From Comamonas composti DSM 21721 (GTDB lineage: Bacteria > Pseudomonadota > Gammaproteobacteria > Burkholderiales > Burkholderiaceae_C), in the NCBI RefSeq assembly GCF_000429845.1, contig NZ_KE386974.1, forward strand, positions 12,107-76,106: DNA of 64,000 bases, written 5' to 3'. The translations under genes were made by a program, and so were the position numbers. The notes below the pieces were generated by a model. The model did no database searches. It was not told where the DNA came from and was given only the letters and a program-made list of their open reading frames with translations. This document shows, piece by piece, positions 7,979 through 16,825 of the stretch; the first letter of the stretch is position 1; each line of letters begins with the position of its first letter.

Positions 7979-9190
7979 ATGATGAACATGGCACAAATAC
8001 CGGCCGCCGCTCTGAGCGGCGTGCGCGTGATCGAGATGGGGCAGCTGATTGCAGGCCCGTTTTGCGGCAAGACCCTGGGTGAGTTCGGGGCCGAGGTCAT
8101 CAAGATCGAGGCGCCGGGCGCAGGGGACCCGCTGCGCAACTGGCGCTTGATGCAAAACGGCACCTCGGTCTGGTGGCAAGTGCAGTCGCGCAACAAGCGT
8201 TCGGTGGCGCTGGACCTGCGCCAGACCGAGGCCCAGCAGATCGCGCGCCAGCTGATTGCCGAGGCCGATGTGCTGGTCGAGAACTTCCGCCCCGGCACGC
8301 TGGAGGGCTGGGGCATGTCGCCAGAGCAGTTGCATGCGCTCAACCCGCGCCTGGTGATCCTGCGCATTTCGGGCTATGGCCAGACCGGGCCTTACCGCGA
8401 CCTGCCGGGCTTTGGCGTGATCGGCGAGGCCATGGGCGGCCTGCGCCACCTCACGGCCGAGCCGGGGCGCGTGCCCGTGCGCGTAGGCGTGTCCATAGGC
8501 GATACGCTGGCGGCTTTGCATGGTGTGATCGGCGTGATGATGGCGCTCTACCACCACAAGGTGAACGGCGGGCCGGGCCAGGTCATCGACGTGGCCTTGC
8601 ACGAAGCCGTGTTCAACTGCATGGAAAGCCTGATCCCCGAATACAGCGCCTTTGGCGCCGTGCGCGAGGCCGCTGGCAGCGCGCTGCCGGGCATTGCGCC
8701 GTCCAATGCCTATCCCTGCGAGGACGGCTGGGTGCTGGTGGCCGGCAATGGCGACTCCATCTTCAAGCGCCTGATGACCGCCATAGGCCGTGAGGACCTG
8801 GCCCAGGCCCCGGACCTTGCCGACAACATGGGGCGCGTGGCGCGGGTGGAGGAGATCGATGCCGCGATTGGCGACTGGACGCGTGGGCGCAGGGTGCAGG
8901 CCGTTATGCAGGAGCTGGCGCGGGCCCGCGTGCCTGCCGGCAAGCTGTATACGGCCCGGGACATTGCCGAGGACCCGCACTACCGGGCGCGCGACATGCT
9001 GCTTGCGCAGACAACGCGCGACGGCGATCAACTGCTGGTGCCGGGCATCGTGCCCAAGCTCTCGCTCACCCCGGGCACGCTGCGCTCCAGTGCGCCCCAT
9101 GTGGGCGAGGACACGGATGCCGTTCTGGCCGAGGCGGGGCTGAGCACCGAACAGATCGCCTTGCTGCGCAGCAAGGGCGTAATCCAATAG
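7979..9190 (+). CDS. CaiB/BaiF family CoA-transferase
   Basis: About 403-residue class III CoA-transferase, a family that moves CoA between carboxylic acids. The N-terminal signature VRVIEMGQLIAGPFCGKTLGEFGAEVIKIE is typical, as is NKRSVALDLR. The catalytic Asp region follows (LPGFGVIGEAMGGLRHLTAEPG), with a C-terminal portion ending in GEDTDAVLAEAGLS. Three in-frame ATGs at 7979, 7982 and 7988 are possible starts. The acyl substrate (for example formyl, carnitine or succinyl donors) cannot be read from sequence. It lies 92 bp after the alkylation-repair gene, and the link is unclear. Confidence 0.9.
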   Translation: MMNMAQIPAAALSGVRVIEMGQLIAGPFCGKTLGEFGAEVIKIEAPGAGDPLRNWRLMQNGTSVWWQVQSRNKRSVALDLRQTEAQQIARQLIAEADVLVENFRPGTLEGWGMSPEQLHALNPRLVILRISGYGQTGPYRDLPGFGVIGEAMGGLRHLTAEPGRVPVRVGVSIGDTLAALHGVIGVMMALYHHKVNGGPGQVIDVALHEAVFNCMESLIPEYSAFGAVREAAGSALPGIAPSNAYPCEDGWVLVAGNGDSIFKRLMTAIGREDLAQAPDLADNMGRVARVEEIDAAIGDWTRGRRVQAVMQELARARVPAGKLYTARDIAEDPHYRARDMLLAQTTRDGDQLLVPGIVPKLSLTPGTLRSSAPHVGEDTDAVLAEAGLSTEQIALLRSKGVIQ

Positions 9191-9195
9191 CAGAT

Positions 9196-9288
9196 GCAAA
9201 AATCATAGCGGCTACCACGCTCCCAGATTTGATTTCAGTGCTTATTTTTTGGAATATGACGCTGGACTTGCGCTAGCTGCTATGAAAT
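9196..9288. repeat. AGCGCTT-family intergenic hairpin, long-loop form
   Basis: Between the CoA-transferase gene and uvrC, the left arm (ATAGCGGCTACCACGC) pairs imperfectly with the right arm (TTGCGCTAGCTGCTATGA) across a long loop containing GATTTCAGTGCTTATTTTTT. Both ends are A-rich. It is a diverged member of the family seen at 2890 and elsewhere. Confidence 0.55.
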
Positions 9289-9353
9289 CCACGGCCTGCG
9301 GCTGATGCGCGGTGGCGCTGCGCAGGGGCCGGGCTGCGGCCACAATACGTGCC

Positions 9354-11342
9354 ATGTCTGAAGCGCATTCACCCCAACTGCTGGCCCAGGTGGCCGCCTT
9401 GCCGGGCCTGCCTGGTGTCTACCGCTATTTCGATGCGGGCGACCAGCTGCTGTATGTGGGCAAGGCCATCAATCTCAAGCGCCGCGTCTCCAGCTACTTC
9501 AGCAAAAACCATGGCGGCACGCGCATAGGCCACATGGTGAGCAAGATTGCGCGGCTGGAGACCACGGTGGTGCGTTCCGAGGCCGAGGCCCTGCTGCTGG
9601 AAAACAACCTCATCAAGACCCAGCACCCCAAGTACAACATCCTGTTTCGCGACGACAAAAGCTATCCCTACCTCAAGCTCACGGGCGTGGCCGCGCGTGA
9701 CGGCCAGGGCGGCGAGCCTGTATTCCAGACCTTTCCGCGCATGGCCTACTACCGTGGCTCCGTCGACAAGAAACACCGCTACTTCGGCCCATATCCGAAT
9801 GCCTGGGCGGTCAAGGAAAGCATTCAGCTGCTGCAGAAAGTCTTCAGGCTGCGCAGTTGCGAGGACACGGTCTTTGCCAACCGCAGCCGGCCCTGCCTGC
9901 TCTACCAGATCAAGCGCTGCACCGGCCCCTGCGTGGGCCTGATCTCGCCCGAGGCCTATGCGCTCGACGTGCGCGATGCCGAGGCCATGCTGCGCGGCGA
10001 GACCCGGGAGCTGCTGCGCAGCCTTGAGGCGCGCATGATGGAGCACGCCGAAAAGCTCGAATACGAAAAGGCCGCCGAGGTGCGCAACCAGATCACGGCC
10101 CTGTCGCGCGTGCTGCACCAGCAGGCCGTGGAAACCGCCGACGAGCGCGATGTGGACATCCTGGCCGTCAAGGTGCTGGGCGGGCGCGCCTGCGTGAACC
10201 TGGCCATGGTGCGCGGCGGCCGCCACCTGGGCGACCGTGCCTACTTCCCAACCAATCTCGGCGAGGCTGCGGCCGTGCAGCAGCTCGGCGCGGGCGAAGT
10301 CGCTGAAGACGGTGATGGCGCCGATCAAGACGGCTGTGCGCCTGCGCGCGTGCCATCCGTGGAGGAGCTCGTGCTCCAGGCCTTCGTGGCCCAGCACTAC
10401 ACGGCCCAGGCCGTGCCGCCGCTGCTCATCGTCAGCCACGCGGTGGACAAAAAGCTGCTGGCCCTGCTCGGCGAGCAATCGGGCCAGCGCATCACGGCCG
10501 TGCAGCAGCCGCGCGAGCAGCGCCGTGTGTGGCTGGACATGGCCCAGAAGAATGCCGACATACAGCTGGCGCGCCTGCTGGCCGAAGAGGGCTCGCAGCA
10601 GGCGCGCACGCGTGCGCTGGCCGAGGCGCTGGATCTGGGAGCTGACAAGCTCGAAGAGCTGGTCATCGAATGCTTTGACATCTCCCACACTTCGGGCGAG
10701 GCGACCCAGGCCTCCTGTGTGGTCTTTCACCACCACAAGATGCAAAGCAGTGAATACCGGCGCTTCAACATCGCAGGGATCACGGGCGGCGACGATTACG
10801 CAGCCATGCGCCAGGTGCTGGAGCGCCGCTACAAGCCCGTGGCCCAGGCCCAGCGCGAGGCCGGCGGAGCCGAACTCTCGGGCAAGCAGCAACGCCTGCC
10901 GGATCTGGTGCTGGTCGATGGCGGCAAGGGCCAGGTGGCCATGGCGCGCGAAGTGTTCACCGAGCTGGGCCTGGACATCTCGCGCATCGTGGGTGTGGAA
11001 AAGGGCGAAGGCCGCAAGGTCGGCCTGGAGGAGCTGGTGTTTGCCGACGGGCGCGACAAGGTCTATCTGGGCCATGACTCGGCGGCCCTGATGCTGGTGG
11101 CGCAGATTCGCGACGAGGCCCACCGCTTCGCGATCACCGGCATGCGCGCGGCGCGCGCCAAGGTGCGCGTGGGCGGGGGGCGCCTGGAGGAAATTCCCGG
11201 CGTCGGCCCCAAGAAGCGCGCGCGCCTGCTGCAGCGCTTTGGCGGCGTGCGCGGCGTGGCCGAGGCCAGCGTCGAGGACCTGTGCAACGTGGAGGGCATC
11301 TCCACGGCCCTGGCCGAGGACATCTACAAGGCCTTGCGATGA
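9354..11342 (+). CDS. uvrC: Excinuclease ABC subunit C
   Basis: 662-residue UvrC, the dual-incision nuclease of nucleotide excision repair. It has an N-terminal GIY-YIG nuclease domain ([18 protein letters not shown], residues about 18-40), a central UvrB-binding UVR segment ([20 protein letters not shown]), an RNase H-like endonuclease domain ([20 protein letters not shown]) and C-terminal helix-hairpin-helix motifs ([21 protein letters not shown]). I chose the ATG at 9354 (MSEAHSPQ) for family-like length. pgsA follows, as in many proteobacteria. Confidence 0.97.
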   Translation: MSEAHSPQLLAQVAALPGLPGVYRYFDAGDQLLYVGKAINLKRRVSSYFSKNHGGTRIGHMVSKIARLETTVVRSEAEALLLENNLIKTQHPKYNILFRDDKSYPYLKLTGVAARDGQGGEPVFQTFPRMAYYRGSVDKKHRYFGPYPNAWAVKESIQLLQKVFRLRSCEDTVFANRSRPCLLYQIKRCTGPCVGLISPEAYALDVRDAEAMLRGETRELLRSLEARMMEHAEKLEYEKAAEVRNQITALSRVLHQQAVETADERDVDILAVKVLGGRACVNLAMVRGGRHLGDRAYFPTNLGEAAAVQQLGAGEVAEDGDGADQDGCAPARVPSVEELVLQAFVAQHYTAQAVPPLLIVSHAVDKKLLALLGEQSGQRITAVQQPREQRRVWLDMAQKNADIQLARLLAEEGSQQARTRALAEALDLGADKLEELVIECFDISHTSGEATQASCVVFHHHKMQSSEYRRFNIAGITGGDDYAAMRQVLERRYKPVAQAQREAGGAELSGKQQRLPDLVLVDGGKGQVAMAREVFTELGLDISRIVGVEKGEGRKVGLEELVFADGRDKVYLGHDSAALMLVAQIRDEAHRFAITGMRAARAKVRVGGGRLEEIPGVGPKKRARLLQRFGGVRGVAEASVEDLCNVEGISTALAEDIYKALR

Positions 11343-11447
11343 GTCCTGTGATCCGATGCGCGAGGTTCACGGGCCTGCCACACAGGGCTGACAAGCTGCA
11401 GTGCCATGAATCGCTCACAACATCTGGTGCATGACACAATGGCGCCC

Positions 11448-12017
11448 ATGCTTTTCACGATCCCGACCCTGCTGACTTGCACGCGCATCATCGCGATTCC
11501 CTTGCTCATAGGGGTGTATTACATGCCCCTGGAGCTGGCCACGCGCAACCTGATCGCGGCCGTGATGTTTGCGGCGTTCGCGGCCACGGACTGGCTGGAT
11601 GGCTATCTGGCGCGCAAGCTCGATCAGACCTCGGCCTTCGGGGCATTTCTCGATCCCGTGGCCGACAAGTTCCTGGTCTGTGCCTCGCTGCTGGTGCTGG
11701 TGCATCTGCAGCGCGCCGATGTGTTCGTGGCCTTGATCATCATCGGCCGCGAGATCGCGATTTCCGCGCTGCGCGAATGGATGGCGCAGTTGGGCGCCAG
11801 CAAGAGCGTGGCGGTGCACATGCTGGGCAAGCTCAAGACCACGGCGCAGATGGTGGCAATACCGTTTCTGCTCTACGACGGCCAGCTTTTCGGGTTCATC
11901 GACACCGGGATCTGGGGTCATGTGCTGATCTGGATTGCGGCCGTGCTCACCGTCTGGTCCATGGTGTATTACCTGCAAAAAGCCTTGCCGGAAATCCGTG
12001 CGCGCATTGCGCGTTGA
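11448..12017 (+). CDS. pgsA: CDP-diacylglycerol-glycerol-3-phosphate 3-phosphatidyltransferase
   Basis: 189-residue inner-membrane enzyme making phosphatidylglycerol phosphate, the committed step to phosphatidylglycerol and cardiolipin. The full CDP-alcohol phosphatidyltransferase motif is present: DG-x2-AR-x8-G-x3-D-x3-D in DGYLARKLDQTSAFGAFLD followed by PVAD. About five or six hydrophobic segments are visible. The preferred start is ATG 11448 (MLFTIPTLLTC), with ATG 11439 as an alternative. It sits 105 bp after uvrC. Confidence 0.95.
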   Translation: MLFTIPTLLTCTRIIAIPLLIGVYYMPLELATRNLIAAVMFAAFAATDWLDGYLARKLDQTSAFGAFLDPVADKFLVCASLLVLVHLQRADVFVALIIIGREIAISALREWMAQLGASKSVAVHMLGKLKTTAQMVAIPFLLYDGQLFGFIDTGIWGHVLIWIAAVLTVWSMVYYLQKALPEIRARIAR

Positions 12018-12299
12018 TCGACTGCATGCGTGCTTGCGCCGTGTCCGCTCCTGTCAATCCGTAAAGCTGCTAGGCATGAGCGCCGCAAAAAAACAGGTGC
12101 AAAGCCAAAACCGCTCTGAAAACCGCATAGAATCAGCGCCTGTCGCCGTGATGCATGGCAAAGATTGACAGTTTCGGGACTTTGGTTTTTTGCCACAGTT
12201 CGTGCTGCATCCAGCAAATTGCACTGCAGGTGCTGATAGTTTTCAGCGGGCAGACGGTCATACAGACATTCCACTCACTTATTTCTCGAGAGGCATCTT

Positions 12300-12572
12300 G
12301 TGAATAAAACCGAACTGATTGAGCACATCGCTAACAATGCCGATATCTCCAAGGCTGCGGCAGCTCGCGCACTGGATTCGACGATCGAGGCTGTGAAGAA
12401 GACCCTCAAAAAAGGTGGTACAGTGTCGCTCGTTGGTTTTGGTACATTCGCTGTCGGCAAGCGTGCCGCGCGTACCGGTCGCAATCCTCGCACCGGCGAT
12501 ACCATCAAGATCAAGGCCGCAAAGGTTCCAAAATTCCGTCCGGGCAAGGCATTGAAGGATGCTTTGAACTGA
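12300..12572 (+). CDS. hupB: HU family DNA-binding protein
   Basis: 90-residue nucleoid protein HU. It has the dimerising helical N-terminus ([27 protein letters not shown]), the family signature [18 protein letters not shown] and the DNA-bending arm around the Arg/Pro-rich RNPRTG. The start codon is GTG, preceded by a GAGAGG-like ribosome site. It is followed 15 bp later by tRNA-Val, and a strong terminator after the tRNA could end both transcripts. The 281-bp region upstream is AT-rich and presumably holds the promoter; TTGACA at 12165-12170 is a candidate -35. Confidence 0.96.
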   Translation: MNKTELIEHIANNADISKAAAARALDSTIEAVKKTLKKGGTVSLVGFGTFAVGKRAARTGRNPRTGDTIKIKAAKVPKFRPGKALKDALN

Positions 12573-12587
12573 CACCCAGTTAAGGTG

Positions 12588-12663
12588 GGGTGCTTAGCTC
12601 AGTTGGTAGAGCGGCGCCCTTACAAGGCGTAGGTCAGCGGTTCGACCCCGTTAGCACCCACCA
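12588..12663 (+). tRNA. tRNA-Val (anticodon TAC)
   Basis: 76-nt cloverleaf. The acceptor arms GGGTGCT and AGCACCC pair, the D-arm contains AGCTCAGTTGGTAGAGC, the anticodon loop is CTTACAA (anticodon TAC) and the T-loop is GGTTCGACCCC. The CCA end is encoded. A terminator follows. Confidence 0.96.
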
Positions 12664-12682
12664 CCAAAACTACCGTAGAAAC

Positions 12683-12713
12683 AAGGGCTTAGAGCAATCT
12701 AAGCCCTTTTTCT
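12683..12713 (+). terminator. Intrinsic terminator after hupB/tRNA-Val
   Basis: A perfect 11-bp stem AAGGGCTTAGA (12683-12693 with 12698-12708) with loop GCAA, followed by a T-run. Confidence 0.9.
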
Positions 12714-12795
12714 TTGCCTGTTAATCAGACGCCTGCGGCCTGGCCAAGGCCTTGGCCGCAGAGCCTTGGGAAAAGGCAGGGGCGATTCATCCGGC

Positions 12796-13800
12796 CTAGA
12801 TCGGCTGCAGTCCGACCTTCTTCATCATGGCTTCGGTCAGCTGCATCTCCTGGCGGATGCTTTGCGTGAAGAAGGCCGCATCGCGCACATCGACCAGCCC
12901 GCCGTTTTCCTGCAGCGCGGCAATCACCTTAGGCTGTTGGAGCGCCTGCGCAAAGGCCTTGTAGATCGTGTCCACCACGGCGTCCGGCGTGCCGGCGGGT
13001 ACGGACAGCCCGCCCCAGGACGTGAGCTCGGCCCCCGCAATGCCGAGTTCGGCGAGCGTGGGTGTTTCGGGCGCCATGGGATTGCGCCTGGCGCTGGCCA
13101 CGGCCAGCAGGCGCAGCTTTCCTGCCATGACCATGGGATGGGCCACGGAAAAAATGGGCATGCCAAAGCTTACCTGGCGGCTCAGAACCGCATTCACGAG
13201 CTCGGATGCGCCCTTGTAGGGCACATGCATGGCCCGGGCCTTGCTCATGCTCAGAAACAGCTCCATACCCAGGTGCGAGGGCGTGCCTATGCCGCCCGAG
13301 GCGTAGTCGACCTCGCCTGGCGCAGCACGCAGCCTGCGCAGAAGATCATCAAGCGTATGAATGCCCGAGTCCGCATGCACGACCAGCCCCACGTCGGAGC
13401 TGCTCAGCTGCATGATGTGGCGAAAGTCCTTGAGTGCGTCGTAGCCTGGGCTTTTGTAGATGTGCATATTCGCGGCCAGCGGCGTGCCCGTATAGAGCAG
13501 GGTGTAGCCGTCGGGCGCTGCCTTGGCCGCGACGCGCGTGCCTATGTTGCCGGCTGCACCCGCGCGGTTTTCTATGATCATGGGCTGGCCCAGCAAGGGG
13601 CCTACGGCTTCGGCCAGGATGCGGGCCGCAATGTCCGGGGCCGTGGCTGCGAGATAGGGCACCAGCCATTTGATGGGGCGGCTCGGGTAGGGCTGGCCAT
13701 GACCCTGGGCGCGTGTCGACGCGGCCAGGGGCAGCAGGGCTCCGCCCAGGGTGTGGGCCAGTGCCTGGTTCAAAAGGCGGCGGCGTGAGAGGGCAGTCAT
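12796..13800 (-). CDS. Bug-family (TctC-like) periplasmic solute-binding protein
   Basis: 334-residue substrate-binding protein of the tripartite tricarboxylate transporter (Bug) family. It has an N-terminal export signal with a twin Arg start (LSRRRLLNQALAHTLGGALLPLAAS...AQG), then the family pattern YPSRPIKWLVPY, ENRAGAAGNIGTR, PDGYTLLYTG and VPYKGASE. These proteins bind organic acids, often aromatic or carboxylic, in the periplasm. No TctA/TctB membrane subunits are adjacent, as is common for Bug orphans in this family of bacteria. It is the last gene of the ligase-dehydrogenase operon, 36 bp downstream of the dehydrogenase, so its ligand is probably that pathway's substrate. Confidence 0.92.
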   Translation of the reverse strand: MTALSRRRLLNQALAHTLGGALLPLAASTRAQGHGQPYPSRPIKWLVPYLAATAPDIAARILAEAVGPLLGQPMIIENRAGAAGNIGTRVAAKAAPDGYTLLYTGTPLAANMHIYKSPGYDALKDFRHIMQLSSSDVGLVVHADSGIHTLDDLLRRLRAAPGEVDYASGGIGTPSHLGMELFLSMSKARAMHVPYKGASELVNAVLSRQVSFGMPIFSVAHPMVMAGKLRLLAVASARRNPMAPETPTLAELGIAGAELTSWGGLSVPAGTPDAVVDTIYKAFAQALQQPKVIAALQENGGLVDVRDAAFFTQSIRQEMQLTEAMMKKVGLQPI

Positions 13801-13836
13801 GCGTGTTGTCTCCTTGAAGGCCTGATTTCTTATGTC

Positions 13837-15072
13837 TTATGCGTGCTGGGCGCCGGGCACCGAGAGCAGCTCCTTGGCGATGGTGTTGCGCTGGATCTCG
13901 CTGGTGCCCGTGAGCACGCGGTACATGCGTAGCATGCGGAACAGGAATTCCACGCGCCGGCCCTGGACGATGCCTTCGCCGCCATGGATTTGCACGGCCT
14001 TGTCGGCAATGCCGAACGCGGCTTCCGAGCAAAACAGCTTGCTCATCGAGGCCTGGGCGCGCGCGTCTATGCCTGCATCGAGCGCGCGGGCGGTCTGCAG
14101 CATCAGTGCGCGCGCCGCCATCCATTGCGTGGCCATGTCGGCCAGCATGTGCTGCAGGGCCTGGAAGTCGGCAATGCTGCGTCCGAACTGCCGGCGCTGC
14201 AGCGCATAGTCGCGCGCATCGCACAGTGCGACCTGGGCCAGGCCCAGCATGGCCGGGCAGTGCAGCAGGCGGTTGACGGTGATGCGCCCCAGGGCCAGGG
14301 CCAGGCCGCGCCCGGGCTCGCCAATGCGCTGGGCCGCCGGCACGCGCACCTGGTCCAGCAGGATGTCGCCCGTGTGGGATTGTCCGGCCATGGTCTTGTA
14401 GCCGCAGCGGATTTCGACACCCGGCGCATGCAGGTCCACGAAGAAGGCGCTGATCTCGCGCTGGCCCGAGTCCGCTGGTGCGGTCGAGGCCATGAGCACG
14501 GCGAAGTCCGCAAAGGGCGAGCCCGAGATGAAGCGCTTGGCACCGCTGAGCACATAGCTGTCGCCCTCGAGCCGGGCCTGAGTCTGCAGCGCGCCCGCAT
14601 CCGAGCCGGCCTCGGTCTCGGTGAGCGCAAAGCAAATCGACTTCTCGGCGCGCGCCACGGGAAGAATGAATTGCTCCATCTGCAGCGGCGTGGCCTTGCG
14701 CACCAGGGCGCCTATGCGTGGCGGGCCGCTGAGCTCGCCCAGCACATGCGGGGCGAAAGGCGAGCCGCTGGCGTAGATCGCCTCCTTGATCAGCACCTGG
14801 TCGAGCACGCTCAGCGCTTCTCCGCCCATGCTCTGCGGCAGAGTCATGCCGTAAAAGCCCAGCGCATGCGAGCGCTGCCAGACTTTGCGCAGCAGGCTCT
14901 TGTCGGGGCTGTGCTCATGGTCTATGCCATGCATCTGGGCGAGCTCGGCGAGCTCGCCGTGCAGAAAGTCCTGCAAGGCCTCGATCAGCGCGTGTGCGCG
15001 TGCCGAGCCTTCGAAGGCCTGCTTCAGCAAATGGTTCTGCGGCAGGTCGGGGTAGGGGTTTGGGTTCGTCAT
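13837..15072 (-). CDS. Acyl-CoA dehydrogenase family protein
   Basis: 411-residue FAD flavoenzyme that introduces an alpha-beta double bond into an acyl-CoA. It has the three-part ACAD fold: a helical N-domain, a beta middle domain with CFALTETEAGSDAGALQT and LSGAKRFISG, and a helical C-domain with RRQFGRSIADFQALQHMLADMA and the FAD-contacting IHGGEGIVQGRRVEFLFRMLRMYRVLTGTSEIQRNTIAKELL. The start at 15072 lies 17 bp downstream of the acyl-CoA ligase stop, so the two are co-transcribed. The exact acyl chain is unknown. Confidence 0.92.
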   Translation of the reverse strand: MTNPNPYPDLPQNHLLKQAFEGSARAHALIEALQDFLHGELAELAQMHGIDHEHSPDKSLLRKVWQRSHALGFYGMTLPQSMGGEALSVLDQVLIKEAIYASGSPFAPHVLGELSGPPRIGALVRKATPLQMEQFILPVARAEKSICFALTETEAGSDAGALQTQARLEGDSYVLSGAKRFISGSPFADFAVLMASTAPADSGQREISAFFVDLHAPGVEIRCGYKTMAGQSHTGDILLDQVRVPAAQRIGEPGRGLALALGRITVNRLLHCPAMLGLAQVALCDARDYALQRRQFGRSIADFQALQHMLADMATQWMAARALMLQTARALDAGIDARAQASMSKLFCSEAAFGIADKAVQIHGGEGIVQGRRVEFLFRMLRMYRVLTGTSEIQRNTIAKELLSVPGAQHA

Positions 15073-15089
15073 TCGAAGCTTTGCCTTTC

Positions 15090-16691
15090 TCAGTTCACCT
15101 TGCGGCTGTGGCCGCTCCAGTAGGCGGCCTGTACCGCCTTGCGCATGGGCTTGCCATTGGGGTTTCGGGGCAGTTGCTGCACGAACTCGATATGGCGCGG
15201 GCGCTTGAAGCCGCCCAGGCGCTCGGCGCAAAACCGCTCCAGCGCTGCGAGGTCCGGCAACTGGCCGGGCTTGAGCACGATGTGCGCGGCCACGGCCTCG
15301 CCCCATTTGTCGTCGGGGATGGCGAACACGCAGGCATCGGCCACGCTGGCGTGCTCGTAGAGCACGGCCTCGACCTCGGAGGGGTAGACGTTGAAGCCGC
15401 CGCTGATGACCATGTCCTTTTTGCGGTCCACGATGTAGACAAAGCCCTCGTCGTCGGCGCGTGCCAGGTCGCCCGTGTGGTAGCGGCCGTTGATCAGCAC
15501 TTCGGCCGTCAGCTCGGGCGCACGCCAGTAGCCTGCGAACACGTCCTCGCCACTGACCACGATCTCGCCAACCTCGCCCTGGGCCACGGGCTGGCCGCTT
15601 TCGTCGACGATCTCCACCAGAGACTCGAGGAAGGGGCGGCCGCATGAGGCCAGGCGCTCGGGCCGGGCCGCACGCGCATGCAAGTGGTCTTGCACCGTGA
15701 GCGCGCACACGCCCGAGGTGGTCTCGCCCGCGCCATAGCCCTGGGTGAGCACGGGGCCGAACACATCCATGGCCTGCAGGATGCGAGTCGGCGCCATGGG
15801 GGCTGCGCCATAGCCCAGGCGCTGCAGATCGGGCAGGGGCCGGTACCGGCCCTGGAGCTCGGCAAGCAGCATGTTGATCATGGTCGGCACCATGAAGGTG
15901 TGGCTGATGCGCCGGCTCTTCATCTCCTCGATGAAGGCCCCAGGCTCGAAGCCGGAGAACAGATGGATGGCAGCGCCGCTGCACAGCGCAGGCACGATCT
16001 GCATGCCCGAGGCATGGGTCACGGGGCCGACCAGGCCCAGGATGTGGCCGCCTTGCATGCTCTCGCCGCGCATCAGAAACTTGCGCAGCTGGGCCAGCCG
16101 GTTGCCAAAGGTCTGCATGGCGGCCTTGAGCACGCCCGAGGAGCCCGAGGTGTAGTGCAGCACGGCCACTTCGTGCTCGCCAACGGCCACGGGATGGAAG
16201 CGGTCGCTGGCCGCCGCGAGGGCGGTCTCGTAGGCTTGCCCGCCGGCTCCGTCGAGCAGCAGAAAGACCGTGTCCGCGCGCTGCAGATGAGGGCGAATGG
16301 CTTCGGCGCGCTCGGCCGTGGTGACGATCAGCGCGGCATCGCTGTTGGCTGCCACCTCGCCGACTTCGCGCGGCGACAGGCGGGCGTTGAAGGGTGCCTT
16401 GATCAGGCCGGCCTTGTAGCAGGCGAGCTCGATCTCCACGATTTCCACGCAGTTGGGCAGGTAAATGCCCACGCGCTCGCCCCGGTGCAGGCCCTGGGCG
16501 AGCAAGGCATTGGCCAGGCGGTTGGAGCGCTGCTCCAGCGCGCCATAGCTGAGGCTGCGGGTGGCGCTGGTCAGCGCGGTCTGCGTCGCATACAGCCGGC
16601 AGCTGCGTGCCACGAGCTCGCCGACGTTGATGATGGCGCGCCCGCGGCGCGGCTGCTCGCAGAGGGTGTCATGAGTGTCATTGGAATGCAT
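15090..16691 (-). CDS. AMP-binding acyl-CoA ligase (class I adenylate-forming)
   Basis: 533-residue ANL-superfamily acid-CoA ligase, which adenylates a carboxylic acid and then forms its CoA thioester. The P-loop-like motif is HYTSGSSGVLKA, the A5 region is GYGAGETTSG, A7/A8 is YHTGDLARADDEGFVYIVDRKKDMVISGG, and the C-terminal catalytic Lys lies in NPNGKPMRK. It resembles fatty- or aromatic-acid ligases but the substrate is not clear. It is the first gene of the operon with the dehydrogenase and Bug protein. The LysR regulator gene lies upstream on the same strand. Confidence 0.92.
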   Translation of the reverse strand: MHSNDTHDTLCEQPRRGRAIINVGELVARSCRLYATQTALTSATRSLSYGALEQRSNRLANALLAQGLHRGERVGIYLPNCVEIVEIELACYKAGLIKAPFNARLSPREVGEVAANSDAALIVTTAERAEAIRPHLQRADTVFLLLDGAGGQAYETALAAASDRFHPVAVGEHEVAVLHYTSGSSGVLKAAMQTFGNRLAQLRKFLMRGESMQGGHILGLVGPVTHASGMQIVPALCSGAAIHLFSGFEPGAFIEEMKSRRISHTFMVPTMINMLLAELQGRYRPLPDLQRLGYGAAPMAPTRILQAMDVFGPVLTQGYGAGETTSGVCALTVQDHLHARAARPERLASCGRPFLESLVEIVDESGQPVAQGEVGEIVVSGEDVFAGYWRAPELTAEVLINGRYHTGDLARADDEGFVYIVDRKKDMVISGGFNVYPSEVEAVLYEHASVADACVFAIPDDKWGEAVAAHIVLKPGQLPDLAALERFCAERLGGFKRPRHIEFVQQLPRNPNGKPMRKAVQAAYWSGHSRKVN

Positions 16692-16748
16692 GGGCCCAAT
16701 GTGGCAAACAATGCCGGGGCCCAGGAAATACCGTTTATCGATCAGGCC

Positions 16749-16810
16749 CCATCAAATGGATTGATGGCCAATGCCTGCAGGCACTTGCAGCGATCCGGGC
16801 CATCAAATGG
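16749..16810 (-). promoter_or_regulatory. Paired CCATCAAATGG direct repeats upstream of the ligase operon
   Basis: The 11-bp near-palindrome CCATCAAATGG occurs at 16749-16759 and again at 16800-16810, 51 bp apart, close to five helical turns. Both lie 58-119 bp upstream of the ligase start. The spacing suggests a protein binding both sites on one DNA face, possibly the adjacent LysR regulator. This is inference. Confidence 0.4.
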
Positions 16811-16825
16811 CTCTGGACTGCGGGT

